Assembly: GCF_000835165.1 (NCBI RefSeq)
Contig: NZ_CP007790.1
Span: 2,294,001 to 2,358,000 of the forward strand
DNA length: 64,000 bases
Reading direction: 5' to 3'
Source: Corynebacterium marinum DSM 44953
Lineage (GTDB): Bacteria > Actinomycetota > Actinomycetes > Mycobacteriales > Mycobacteriaceae
This document shows, in pieces, positions 34,748 through 43,092 of this stretch. A model generated the notes under the pieces. The model saw nothing but the letters and a program-made list of their open reading frames with translations. It searched no databases and had not been told where the DNA came from. The position numbers were made by a program, and so were the translations under genes. Positions within the stretch are counted from its first letter, which is position 1; the number at the start of each line of letters is the position of its first letter.

Positions 34748-36262
34748 ATGTCAACGCCCACCGCAGACACCGGCCCCACCGGCGCGGACCGTGAGTTCAC
34801 AGGCACGAACCCGACCCTGCTCGGCCTGGTCCTGGCCGTCCTGACCTTCTGGTTGTTCGCCCAGTCGGCGCTCAACATCGGCCCCGTCATGGCCGGCGAC
34901 ACCGGCATACCGCAACCGCTGATGAACACCGCCATTTCCCTGGCGGCGCTGTTCGCCGGAATGTTCGTCGTCATCGCCGGCGGTTTCGGCGACCGGTACG
35001 GCCGGGTACGGTTCCTCACGATCGGGCTCGTCATCAACATCGTCGGTTCCCTGCTCGTGGCCGGAGCGTTCAGCGACCTGTCGGCGGTGATGATGCTGCT
35101 GGGCCGTGCGCTGCAGGGCCTGGCCGCGGCGTTCATCATGCCCACCTCTCTCGCGCTGGTGAAGACCTACTGGCAGGGTAAGGACCGCCAACGCGCCGTG
35201 TCGATGTGGTCGATCGGCACCTTCGGCGGGTCCGGGCTCGCAGCCCTGGTCGGTGGTTGGCTCACCGGCACTGTGGTCGGCTGGCGCGGGCTGTTCGTGC
35301 TCAGCGCGGCCGTGGCCGTCGCCGCGATAATCCTCATCCGGCCACTGCCGGAGTCCCGGCCCGCCGCGGGGCTGGAGCGCAGGCTCGATGTCGCGGGCAT
35401 CGCCAGCTTCCTCGTCGCCCTCCTGTCCGCCCAGGTGGTGGCCACCCAGGGATCCTCCCTCGGTTGGGCCCACCCGATCATCCTCACGCTGGCAGCTGTC
35501 GCCGCCGCCGCGCTGATCGTCTTCTTCCGGGTCGAGTCCGGTAATCCGGATGCCTTCATCGACTTCCGGCTCTTCCGCAGCCGCTCCTTCTCCGGTGCCG
35601 TGCTGGCGAATTTCCTCATGAACTCCTGCGTGGGTGTGATGACGGTGGCGCTGTGGATGCTGCAGCAGGCGGGAGGCCTCTCCGCCGCCGACGCCGGTTA
35701 CGTCACCCTCGGCTACGCCGTGTGCGTCATCGCCTTCATCCGCGTGGGCGAGAAGATGCTGCAGAAGCTCGGCCCCCGCAAGCCCATGGCGTTGGGCGCG
35801 GCGACGATGCTGGTGGCCGTCAGTTTCCTCATGTTCACCAACCTCTACCAGACCTCCTACATCATCATGGCCGCGATCGGTTTCTCCCTGTTCGGGCTGG
35901 GACTGGCCTTCTTCGCCACCCCGGCGACGGACACCGCCCTCTCCTCGCTCCCGGACGAGTACGCCGGTTCCGGCGCGGGACTGTTCAAGATGGCTTCTTC
36001 CCTTGGCGCGGCCTTCGGTCTCGCGGGTTCCACCGCCATCTTCACCGCGCTGGAGGAGACCGGGGTGCCTGCCCTGCGGGAGCTGATCCCCTTCGTGGGC
36101 GTGCAGTACAATGTGGCGTTACGCGAGGCAGGCATGGTGGGCATCGGATTCAATGCCCTCCTGGCTTTCATCGCCCTCGTCGCCATCCTCGTCGTCGTGC
36201 CCCGCCAGAAGCGGCCGGCCGACCAGATCGCCGTCGATTCCCCCACGACCCACAAGAGTTGA
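34748..36262 (+). CDS. MFS transporter (second tandem paralog)
   Basis: About 504 residues, 14 predicted helices, clearly paralogous to the preceding transporter. Shared marks are FWLFAQSALNIGPVM near the start, GGFGDRYGRVRFLTIG, LLGRALQGLAAAFIMPTSLALVKTYW, SMWSIGTFGGSGL and the C-terminal GLGLAFFATPATDTALSSLP. ATG 34748 sits six bases after AAGGA; ATG 34742 is in the same frame but too close. The pair probably arose by local duplication. GTG of the next gene follows in eight bases. Confidence 0.88.
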   Translation: MSTPTADTGPTGADREFTGTNPTLLGLVLAVLTFWLFAQSALNIGPVMAGDTGIPQPLMNTAISLAALFAGMFVVIAGGFGDRYGRVRFLTIGLVINIVGSLLVAGAFSDLSAVMMLLGRALQGLAAAFIMPTSLALVKTYWQGKDRQRAVSMWSIGTFGGSGLAALVGGWLTGTVVGWRGLFVLSAAVAVAAIILIRPLPESRPAAGLERRLDVAGIASFLVALLSAQVVATQGSSLGWAHPIILTLAAVAAAALIVFFRVESGNPDAFIDFRLFRSRSFSGAVLANFLMNSCVGVMTVALWMLQQAGGLSAADAGYVTLGYAVCVIAFIRVGEKMLQKLGPRKPMALGAATMLVAVSFLMFTNLYQTSYIIMAAIGFSLFGLGLAFFATPATDTALSSLPDEYAGSGAGLFKMASSLGAAFGLAGSTAIFTALEETGVPALRELIPFVGVQYNVALREAGMVGIGFNALLAFIALVAILVVVPRQKRPADQIAVDSPTTHKS

Positions 36263-36270
36263 GGCTCACC

Positions 36271-36723
36271 GTGCACACTCTCATCGCCGCCCACCCCCTC
36301 GCGGCGTTGTCACCGCTCGAGGTCCACAAACTCTACAAGCTGCGGGTGGACATCTTCGTCCACGAGCAGCGCTGCCCGTACGCGGAGATCGACGACGTGG
36401 ACGCGGATCCGGACACCGTCCATCTGCTGGCCTGGGACGTCGCCGGGCGGCAGCTACTGGGGACTGCACGGGTCTTCCCCGACGGCGCCCGGCTGCGGCT
36501 GGGACGGGTGTGCGTGACGCCGTCGGCGCGGGGCACGGGACTGTCCGGACAGCTCGTTGAAGCAGCGACCGGGCTGGCCGAGGGCCGGGACGTGGTCCTG
36601 GACGCCCAGGTTCCGCTGGTGGCGTTCTACCGCGGGTTCGGGTTCGAGCCCGTCGGCGACGTCTTCTACGACGAGGGAATCCCGCATCAGCCGATGCTGC
36701 GGGTCGCCGCCTCCGAGGCCTGA
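36271..36723 (+). CDS. ElaA-like GNAT acetyltransferase
   Basis: 150 residues. Early LYKLRVDIFVHEQRCPYAEIDDVD matches the ElaA/GNAT start, followed by ARVFPDG, LGRVCVTPSARGTGLSGQLVEAA (acetyl-CoA loop) and FYRGFGFEPVGDVFYDEGIPHQPM. The substrate is unknown. GTG 36271 begins eight bases after the MFS gene. Its last 37 bases overlap the convergent purT gene, and both frames look genuine. Confidence 0.85.
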   Translation: MHTLIAAHPLAALSPLEVHKLYKLRVDIFVHEQRCPYAEIDDVDADPDTVHLLAWDVAGRQLLGTARVFPDGARLRLGRVCVTPSARGTGLSGQLVEAATGLAEGRDVVLDAQVPLVAFYRGFGFEPVGDVFYDEGIPHQPMLRVAASEA

Positions 36724-37769
36724 GCCGCCCGGCTGCGGGCGCTGTCAACGGTTTCTGCGGTGACCAGGACCATGGCCCGCTCGTCGCGGTAGAGACGGAC
36801 GTCGGCCTCCGGCACCGCGAGAGCGGCGGCGAGGTCGTTGACCGGCCCGTAGAGCATCGTGCAGGCGCCCGGGGAGACGAGCGTGGTGTCGATGGGCAGC
36901 CCGAGGACCGCCCGTGCATGGAGGTCGTACTGCGAGAAACGCTGGGAACTCAGCGTCACCGTCGCCACGTCGTGCGGGCGGGGGGTGACCCCGGAAAAGT
37001 ACACGTCGTCGCCGGACACGAACATCTCTACCGCGAAGACACCCCGGCCGCCGAGCGCATTAGAGATCCGCGCGGCCATGGAGCGGGCGTTGTCCAGCGC
37101 GGCGGGGCTCAGGGCCGTCGGCTGCCAGGATTCGAGCAGCCGACCGTCGTGGTTGATGTGGCCGATCGGCTCGCAGAACCAGGTGGCCAGTTTGCCGGTG
37201 GCCGGGTCGACGGAGCGCACCGCCAGGAGCGTGATCTCGGAGTCGAAATCGACGAAACGTTCGACCATCACGTCGTCGCCGTCGCCGCGCGCGTTGTCCC
37301 ACGCCGCGTCGACTTCCCCTTCTCCGCGAATGACGGTGTGCCCGTGCCCGGCGGAGAAGGTCGCCGGCTTGACGATGCAGGGCAGGCCGAGGTCCGCGAC
37401 CGCCTGATCGAAGTCCGCCCGGTTGTCCACGAAGCGGTATGCCGTCGTCGGCAGCCCCAGATCCTGGTTGGCGGTGTGCCGCAGCGTGTCGCGGGCGACG
37501 GTGAGCTCGCAGCCGTGCGCGGAGGGTACGACGACGACATCGCCCGCAGCCTCCAGCTCAGCCAGGACCTCCACGGCGGTGTTCTCGATCATGGGGAGGA
37601 TGAAGTCCGGGTGGTGCTCGTCGACGAGCGCCCGGAGCCCCTCCGGGTCGCGGGCGGCGTCGTTGTCCGCGGTACGGACCTCGACGCCGAGCCGGCGGAA
37701 GGCCACGGCGAGTTCCTCGGCGAACTCCCCGCTCCCGAGGAACAGTGCGCTGGTCGGCGGCATAGGCAC
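36687..37769 (-). CDS. purT: Formate-dependent phosphoribosylglycinamide formyltransferase
   Basis: About 360 residues of the ATP-grasp superfamily. It shows an N-terminal ALFLGSGEFAEELAV dinucleotide-like loop, then VPSAHGCELTVARDTLR, PCIVKPATFSAGHGHTVI (ATP-grasp lysine and loop), FVDFDSEITLLAVR and VEMFVSGDDVYFSGVTPRPHD. It makes formyl-GAR from GAR, formate and ATP in purine synthesis. It is shorter than E. coli PurT at the N-terminus. It lies next to purA in a purine cluster. Start may be ATG 37769 or 37763. Confidence 0.88.
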   Translation of the reverse strand: MPMPPTSALFLGSGEFAEELAVAFRRLGVEVRTADNDAARDPEGLRALVDEHHPDFILPMIENTAVEVLAELEAAGDVVVVPSAHGCELTVARDTLRHTANQDLGLPTTAYRFVDNRADFDQAVADLGLPCIVKPATFSAGHGHTVIRGEGEVDAAWDNARGDGDDVMVERFVDFDSEITLLAVRSVDPATGKLATWFCEPIGHINHDGRLLESWQPTALSPAALDNARSMAARISNALGGRGVFAVEMFVSGDDVYFSGVTPRPHDVATVTLSSQRFSQYDLHARAVLGLPIDTTLVSPGACTMLYGPVNDLAAALAVPEADVRLYRDERAMVLVTAETVDSARSRAAQASEAATRSIG

Positions 37770-37773
37770 TGAG

Positions 37774-39063
37774 TTAATCCGCCAGGACGTCGTGGCGCAC
37801 GATCGTCTGGTCGCGGCCGGGGCCGACGCCGATGTAGGAGATGCGGCAGCCGGAGAGCGCCTCCAGGCGCAGGACGTAGTCCTGGGCCTTCTGCGGCAGC
37901 TCCTCGAAGGTGGTGCAGCCGGTGATGTCCTCGTCCCAGGCGGGCATGGTCTCGAAGATCGGCTCCGCGTGGTGGAACTGGGACTGGGTGAGCGGCATCT
38001 CGTCGAAACGCTCCCCGTCGACGTCGTAGGCCACGCAGATCGGGATCTCGCCGATGCCGGTGAGCACGTCCAGCTTGGTCAGGAAGTAGTCGGTGAAACC
38101 GTTGACGCGGGAGGCGTAGCGGGCGATCACCGAGTCGTACCAGCCGCAGCGACGCTTGCGGCCGGTATTCACGCCGATTTCGCCGCCGACGGTCTGCAGG
38201 TACTCACCCCACTTGTCGAAAAGCTCCGTCGGGAACGGGCCGGCGCCGACGCGGGTGGTGTACGCCTTGATGATGCCCAGGCTGGTGGTGATGCGGGTCG
38301 GACCGATGCCCGCACCCACGCTGGCGCCGCCGGCGGTCGGGTTGGAGGAGGTGACGAACGGGTAGGTACCGTGGTCGACGTCGAGCATCGTGGCCTGACC
38401 GCCCTCCATGAGGACGCGCTTGCCCTCGTCGAGGGCTTTGTTGAGCATGTACTCCGCGTCGACGACCATCGGGCGCAGGCGGTCCGCGTAGGACAGGAAG
38501 TACGTGACGATCTCCTCCGGGTCGATCGCCTTGCGGTTGTACATCTTCACCAGGACCTGGTTCTTGATGTCGAGAGCGGAGGTGACCTTCTGCCGCAGGA
38601 TCGACTCGTCGAAGATGTCCTGCACGCGGATGCCGATGCGCGAGACCTTGTCCGCGTAGGCGGGGCCGATCCCGCGGCCGGTGGTGCCGATGGCGCGCTT
38701 GCCCAGGAAACGCTCCTGCACCCGGTCCATCACCTGGTGGTATGGGGCGACCAGGTGGGCGTTGGCGGAGATGCGGAGGCGGGACGCATCCGCGCCGCGG
38801 GCTTCCAGTCCGTCGATCTCCTCGAAGAGCGCCTCGAGGTTGATGACGACGCCGTTGCCCAGGATCGGGACGGCGTTCTCTGAGAGCACTCCCGCGGGCA
38901 GCAGCTTGAGTTCGTACTTCTCGCCGCCGACGACGACGGTGTGGCCGGCGTTGTTGCCGCCGTTAGGCTTGACCACGTAGTCGACTTCGCCGCCCAGGAT
39001 GTCGGTGGCCTTGCCCTTGCCCTCATCGCCCCACTGGGCACCGACGATCACGATTGCAGCCAT
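37774..39063 (-). CDS. purA: Adenylosuccinate synthetase
   Basis: 429 residues, the family length. GTP-binding [14 protein letters not shown] begins at residue 7, with [11 protein letters not shown], the [15 protein letters not shown] segment and the C-terminal KLDVLTG. It forms adenylosuccinate from IMP, aspartate and GTP. ATG 39063 is the standard start; the frame is open further upstream but unlike the family. A -10, TAGAAT (39133-39128, minus), gives a leader of about 57 bases. Confidence 0.97.
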   Translation of the reverse strand: MAAIVIVGAQWGDEGKGKATDILGGEVDYVVKPNGGNNAGHTVVVGGEKYELKLLPAGVLSENAVPILGNGVVINLEALFEEIDGLEARGADASRLRISANAHLVAPYHQVMDRVQERFLGKRAIGTTGRGIGPAYADKVSRIGIRVQDIFDESILRQKVTSALDIKNQVLVKMYNRKAIDPEEIVTYFLSYADRLRPMVVDAEYMLNKALDEGKRVLMEGGQATMLDVDHGTYPFVTSSNPTAGGASVGAGIGPTRITTSLGIIKAYTTRVGAGPFPTELFDKWGEYLQTVGGEIGVNTGRKRRCGWYDSVIARYASRVNGFTDYFLTKLDVLTGIGEIPICVAYDVDGERFDEMPLTQSQFHHAEPIFETMPAWDEDITGCTTFEELPQKAQDYVLRLEALSGCRISYIGVGPGRDQTIVRHDVLAD

Positions 39064-39166
39064 TATTGGGTCACTTCCGCTCAAGTTTCGGGAACGCGTG
39101 ACTGGTTGCAGCCACGGACGGCTTATCATTCTACCCCCTCGGGCCTCCCTTGTAGTATCAAACCCC

Positions 39167-40015
39167 ATGCGAGTGCTCATCCTGCGTTGCGGCGACGCGC
39201 CCCTTCCGGACGATCTCCCCGGCACCGTCCTCGATCTGCCCGCCGTCCCCGGCCGCCGGAACCTGAAGCTTCTCGACGACGCCGCCGCCAACCTCCTCCC
39301 CGAGGATCCGACTCCTACCCTGGACGAGATCTCCGCCCAGCCGGATGTCCCCCACCTGGCGACGCCGGGCCCGGCACCCCAGGCCGAGCACCTTCCGGAG
39401 GCGCTGCGCACGGTCGTGGTCGGCGGAGATGCGGCACTGTCGGCGGTCCTGACCAGGATGATGCGCGGAGACTACCTGTGGGCGGAGGTCGGCTTCGTCC
39501 CCGTCGGCGAGTCCGCGGCCGCCCGGAGCTGGGGCCTCACCGGCGCGGATGCCTGGCAGGTGGCGCTGAACGGCACGGTCCGCCCCGCTCCACTCATCCG
39601 CTCCGACCTGGGCATCGCCCTCGCCGGCTCCGCCACGATCCGCGCCTGGGACGACGGCGAGTTCACCGGCGAGATCATCGTCGACGACCATGTTCTTGTC
39701 CGGCACGAGGCACGCGACGGCGTCCGTTTCGACGGCGTCTTCGGCGCACGCCTCGTACCCATGGTGGATGCCCCGGGCATCGCCGCAGTGCGGGCCACCG
39801 AGCCGGAAACGGTGTCGTTGACCTGGCGGGAGAAGATCGCCCGCAGACTGTCGGGATCCTCCCCGCTGGACGCAGATTCCCTGGCGACGGGCCGCGCCGT
39901 CCAGGCGGGCGGACCTTCCCTGGCCGTAGCTATTGACGGCGTGCGCCACAAACGACCCCTGGAGCGGGTGACTTTCTACCGGCATCTGCGAGATCTGCAG
40001 GTCGTCCGCCCATAG
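39167..40015 (+). CDS. Conserved hypothetical, degenerate diacylglycerol-kinase-like
   Basis: 282 residues. A first part ([12 protein letters not shown]) is followed by a segment, [18 protein letters not shown] then [17 protein letters not shown], that resembles the GGDGT...PxGTxND pair of lipid/NAD kinases but with GGDAA and without the TxND. A beta-rich C-terminal half ([20 protein letters not shown]) follows. It may be an inactive or altered kinase fold. It is divergent from purA. TAGTAT (39153-39158) eight bases before ATG 39167 predicts a leaderless message. The family assignment is an inference. Confidence 0.55.
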   Translation: MRVLILRCGDAPLPDDLPGTVLDLPAVPGRRNLKLLDDAAANLLPEDPTPTLDEISAQPDVPHLATPGPAPQAEHLPEALRTVVVGGDAALSAVLTRMMRGDYLWAEVGFVPVGESAAARSWGLTGADAWQVALNGTVRPAPLIRSDLGIALAGSATIRAWDDGEFTGEIIVDDHVLVRHEARDGVRFDGVFGARLVPMVDAPGIAAVRATEPETVSLTWREKIARRLSGSSPLDADSLATGRAVQAGGPSLAVAIDGVRHKRPLERVTFYRHLRDLQVVRP

Positions 40016-40031
40016 TGTGATTTAAATCACC
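40016..40031. promoter_or_regulatory. GlxR/CRP-type operator
   Basis: TGTGATTTAAATCACC matches TGTGANNTANNTCACA at every fixed position but the last. It begins on the base after the preceding stop codon. A -10-like TAGATT (40035-40040) follows at once, so GlxR-cAMP could repress or position polymerase there. It is 230 bases upstream of the first PRC-barrel gene. Confidence 0.8.
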
Positions 40032-40260
40032 TTTTAGATTAGGTAGGGAATAGGACCCATATCACACCGAATGCCCCTGACGCTAATGCCCGGCAGCTGC
40101 CCCGAGCAGCACATTTGGTCCGGATGCGACAAAATCCCCTGCATTATACCAGCTAGAAGGCCAGAAACAAGATCTTCCGGACCTCCCCCCGAAACCGTCG
40201 CGGGGGTGCGGCGGGGTGCCTACTGTCGGGATTAAGAACCCCGCGAAAGGACCCCCCACC
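40032..40260 (+). promoter_or_regulatory. Long upstream region of first PRC-barrel gene
   Basis: Three possible -10 elements are present: TAGATT (40035-40040), TATACC (40145-40150) and TACTGT (40221-40226), the last best placed for the PRC gene. A 54-codon frame (40071-40235) containing four Cys has no ribosome site and is probably fortuitous, but it would be transcribed from the CRP-associated promoter. Confidence 0.4.
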
Positions 40261-40857
40261 ATGAGCCACCGAAGCATCAGGCAACTCGGCCACGCCACCG
40301 CCTACGACCGGGACGGACACAAGCTCGGCCACGTCAAAGAAATCTACATCAACAACCAGACGGGTGAGCCCGACTACATCGAGGTCAGCCACGGACTCTT
40401 CGGACTCCGCTCCAGCATCGTCCCCCTCCGGGGGCACACCCTGGAGGACAAGACCCTCACCCTCGCCTTCAGCAAGGATCTGATCAAGGACGCCCCCCAC
40501 ATCACCAAGGAGGAGCACCTGCCCAAGCGCAGGGGCGAGCACGACGAGATCTGCGACTATTACGGCCTGGACTTCGTGGACGACGTGCACACCTACACGG
40601 ACGAACCCCTCGACTACTCGACAGGACAGTTCGACGACGGCCACACAGCCCGGGGCTTCGGCGACGGCCCCCTCCACGGCGGCTCGGCCGACCGCCTGCG
40701 CGCCACCTCCGACCACGAGCTCGGCCTCGACCGCACTCCGGAGGACCGCGCGATGCGCGGCACCAGCGCCCACGGCATGAGCGACGAACCCCGCGAGTAC
40801 CGGCGCGGCCTGGGCAACGCCGACGCCACACCGCCCGAGAGGGGCGAGACCGCCTGA
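40261..40857 (+). CDS. PRC-barrel domain protein (first copy)
   Basis: 198 residues. The N-terminal about 85 residues form a PRC barrel: GHATAYDRDGHKLGHVKEIY, then TGEPDYIEVSHGLFG and SSIVPLRGHTL. A linker of 50 residues follows. The C-terminal block has LGLDRTPEDRAMRGTSAHGM, shared almost exactly with the next gene. PRC barrels bind RNA, proteins or metals; stress-related cousins (YsnF, AvaK-like) are known. AAAGGACC precedes the ATG. The function is unknown. Confidence 0.82.
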   Translation: MSHRSIRQLGHATAYDRDGHKLGHVKEIYINNQTGEPDYIEVSHGLFGLRSSIVPLRGHTLEDKTLTLAFSKDLIKDAPHITKEEHLPKRRGEHDEICDYYGLDFVDDVHTYTDEPLDYSTGQFDDGHTARGFGDGPLHGGSADRLRATSDHELGLDRTPEDRAMRGTSAHGMSDEPREYRRGLGNADATPPERGETA

Positions 40858-41119
40858 CAAGACACCCTCCACGCTACCCGGCTACAATGTGTTCAAGGTC
40901 ACATTCCCTGCCCGGGGTGGCCGAGTGGCGCCGGCGACGGCGCCGCACGCCCGTCGAGGAGGGGGCGTCGACAAGCATCAGCCCTGCGCAATCCTCCGGA
41001 CCGCCCGGATGTGATCCAGTCCACGGCGGGATTGTCATGAACCTGCCGGAGATATTAAGACCCCGCCGGACCTCCCTACAGTCGGACATCACCACCCAAC
41101 CAAGAAAGGACCGCACATC
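40858..41119 (+). promoter_or_regulatory. Upstream region of second PRC-barrel gene with CRP-like site
   Basis: A strong -10, TACAAT (40883-40888), overlaps TGTGTTCAAGGTCACA (40888-40903), a weaker CRP/GlxR-like dyad with intact TCACA half. A second, better placed -10, TACAGT, lies about 45 bases before the ATG and matches the element before the first copy (CCTAC-GTCGG context). The leader contains a GGCGCC hairpin. Confidence 0.5.
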
Positions 41120-41812
41120 ATGACCCTCCACAACATCCACGACCTCACCGAGGCCACCGCCTACGACAGCAACGGCGACAAGCTCGGCAGCGTCAAGGAG
41201 GTCTACATCAACGACACCACCGGCCAGCCCGATTTCGCCGAGGTGGGGCACGGGCTCTTCGGGCTGCAGTCCAGCATCGTCCCCCTGCGCGGCCACACCC
41301 TCCGGGGAGGGGAGCTCCACCTCGCATTCACCAAGGACCTCATCAAGGACGCGCCGGACATCAAACATGATGAGCACCTCTCCGAAGAGGACCATGCCAC
41401 CATCTACCGCCACTTCGGCCTCGAGCAGGTCACCGACGTCCACAGCTACGAGCGCCCGGGACCCGACCAGCCGGCCGGACACCTCGAGGACGACCGCAGG
41501 GAGGGCGGGCTGTACCAGGACCCCGTACGAGAGGCGCCCCTGCCCGGTGCATCCTCCGACCGGCAGCGGGCTGAGTCAGACCATGAACTCGGCCTCGACC
41601 AGACCCCGGAGGACCGCGCGATGCGCGGCACCAGCGCCCACGGCATGAGCGACGAACCCCGCGAATTCGACCGGGATCTCCGGGAGGGTGGCGACGCCGC
41701 GGAGGGCCAGGTCCACGACCAGCGGGCCAACCTCGGCCAGGACGGACCCGTCGACGCCGACGGCCGCCCACTGGCCGAGGGCGACCGGAACTACCCGCGC
41801 TCCGAGTACTAG
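41120..41812 (+). CDS. PRC-barrel domain protein (second copy)
   Basis: 230 residues, paralogous to the preceding gene. PRC domain: EATAYDSNGDKLGSVKEVY, GQPDFAEVGHGLFG and SSIVPLRGHTL. The shared C-terminal block, LGLDQTPEDRAMRGTSAHGM, is present, followed by an extra acidic tail of about 40 residues rich in Gly, Asp and Glu. The acidic, hydrophilic tail suggests a soluble stress-related protein. AAAGGACC precedes the ATG, as in the first copy. Confidence 0.83.
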   Translation: MTLHNIHDLTEATAYDSNGDKLGSVKEVYINDTTGQPDFAEVGHGLFGLQSSIVPLRGHTLRGGELHLAFTKDLIKDAPDIKHDEHLSEEDHATIYRHFGLEQVTDVHSYERPGPDQPAGHLEDDRREGGLYQDPVREAPLPGASSDRQRAESDHELGLDQTPEDRAMRGTSAHGMSDEPREFDRDLREGGDAAEGQVHDQRANLGQDGPVDADGRPLAEGDRNYPRSEY

Positions 41813-41832
41813 GGGGCGCCGGGAATCACCGG

Positions 41833-43026
41833 TCAGTCCTCCTCCAGGACGCCCGGCCACACCTCCGGCGGGTAGGCGGGCGTCTCGGAGGTGGGCGCGA
41901 GGGCGGCCAACGCCGATTCGCGGGACCAGCCGCAGACTTCGAGAAGATCCGCTGTGATGGACCGAGCCTGCGCGAGGATGACGTATTCGGACAGGACGCC
42001 GTCGTCGCTGATCACGCCCATGTCCGAACGGGCCCCGATGATCTGGAGACGGCGGACCAGTTCCGGGATGTCCTGCGCCTCGTTGGCTTCGGTGCGGGCG
42101 TCGAAAACGTCGGAGAGCGATGCGGCGATGTCGGCCAGCTCGTCCACGATGTTGATCAGGCGGGTGGAGACTGAATCCCCGTCCTGGGACAGGACCATGG
42201 CGCGGCGGGCGATGACCCGGGTGTTGCGCATGGCGTTCTCGACGGGGGGAATGAGCCGTTCCAGGGAGCGGACCCGGCGGCGTGAGCCCCACATCAGCGG
42301 CGAGATGTTCGACACTTCCCGTCCGACCTTGGCCGCGGACACCATGTTGTCGATGTCCGGCTGCGAGTTGTGGACGGCGTCGAGCGCCTGGTCCAGTTCA
42401 TGGGCGTCGCGGGTGCCGTGGGCGTCGAGGGCCACGGCGACGTCGTCCAGCACGGACGAGACGATGCCGAGGAGTTTCGAGACCTCCTGCCGGCCGGAGG
42501 TCAGCGGCGAGGACGGCAACAGTGCGATGGTGGCCAGGCCGATGACGGAGCCGATGAATGCGTCGATCATCCGGTCGGGCCCGCCCCCCTCGGTGCCCGG
42601 AGGAAGGATGGTGGCGATGAGGATCGAGCCGATTGCCACCTGGTTGCTCACCAGCGGGGATTTAGACAGGAAAGACGCGACGAGCAGTGAGATGCCCACG
42701 ATGAGCGGGATCTGCCACATCCCGCCCGGCAGGTAGTGCACCAGCAGGTCACCCAGCCCCACCCCCACAGTGACCCCCAGCGAGAGTTCCAGGGCGCGGC
42801 GAATGCGGTCGCCGCCTGTCAACCCCAGGATGATGACCACGGTGATCGGCGCGAAGAACGGGGCCGGATGGTCGAAGAAGTAGCGCGCCACCCAGAAGGC
42901 GAGACCGGCGGCCACGGCGACCTGGACGATCGCGAAAGTCCGCTTCCGCACCCGGTTGACCCGGGACTCCAGGGAACCCTCCACCTGGCGGAGGCGTTCG
43001 AGGGTGCTGATTCTCAGTTTCGCCAT
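41833..43026 (-). CDS. FUSC-like aromatic-acid exporter family protein
   Basis: 397 residues. Five to six membrane helices in the first 180 residues (AIVQVAVAAGLAFWVARYFF, APITVVIILGL, LGVTVGVGLGDLL, IVGISLLVASF, AIGSILIATIL) are followed by a cytoplasmic helical domain of about 200 residues with several coiled segments. This matches the half-size FUSC / ArAE family of proton-driven exporters of p-hydroxybenzoate-type acids. The substrate is not established. TAGGGT (43039-43034, minus), 7 bases before the ATG, predicts a leaderless message. Confidence 0.82.
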   Translation of the reverse strand: MAKLRISTLERLRQVEGSLESRVNRVRKRTFAIVQVAVAAGLAFWVARYFFDHPAPFFAPITVVIILGLTGGDRIRRALELSLGVTVGVGLGDLLVHYLPGGMWQIPLIVGISLLVASFLSKSPLVSNQVAIGSILIATILPPGTEGGGPDRMIDAFIGSVIGLATIALLPSSPLTSGRQEVSKLLGIVSSVLDDVAVALDAHGTRDAHELDQALDAVHNSQPDIDNMVSAAKVGREVSNISPLMWGSRRRVRSLERLIPPVENAMRNTRVIARRAMVLSQDGDSVSTRLINIVDELADIAASLSDVFDARTEANEAQDIPELVRRLQIIGARSDMGVISDDGVLSEYVILAQARSITADLLEVCGWSRESALAALAPTSETPAYPPEVWPGVLEED

Positions 43027-43042
43027 GACCTAGACCCTAGTG

Positions 43043-43071
43043 AAAAAAACGGAAGCCCCGCACAGGGCGGG
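43043..43071 (-). terminator. fba terminator
   Basis: On the minus strand CCCGC pairs with GCGGG around a 5-nt loop, followed after GGCTTCCG by seven Ts. It lies just after the fba stop and before FUSC. Confidence 0.7.
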
Positions 43072-43092
43072 ACATCCGGGAGTTGCGGGCGA

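Noticed and set aside
40914..40945. tRNA-like start (GGTGGCCGAGTGGCGCC) before the second PRC-barrel gene
   Set aside because: It resembles a Ser/Leu tRNA acceptor and D-arm, but no anticodon arm, GGTTCGA loop or matching 3' acceptor follows.
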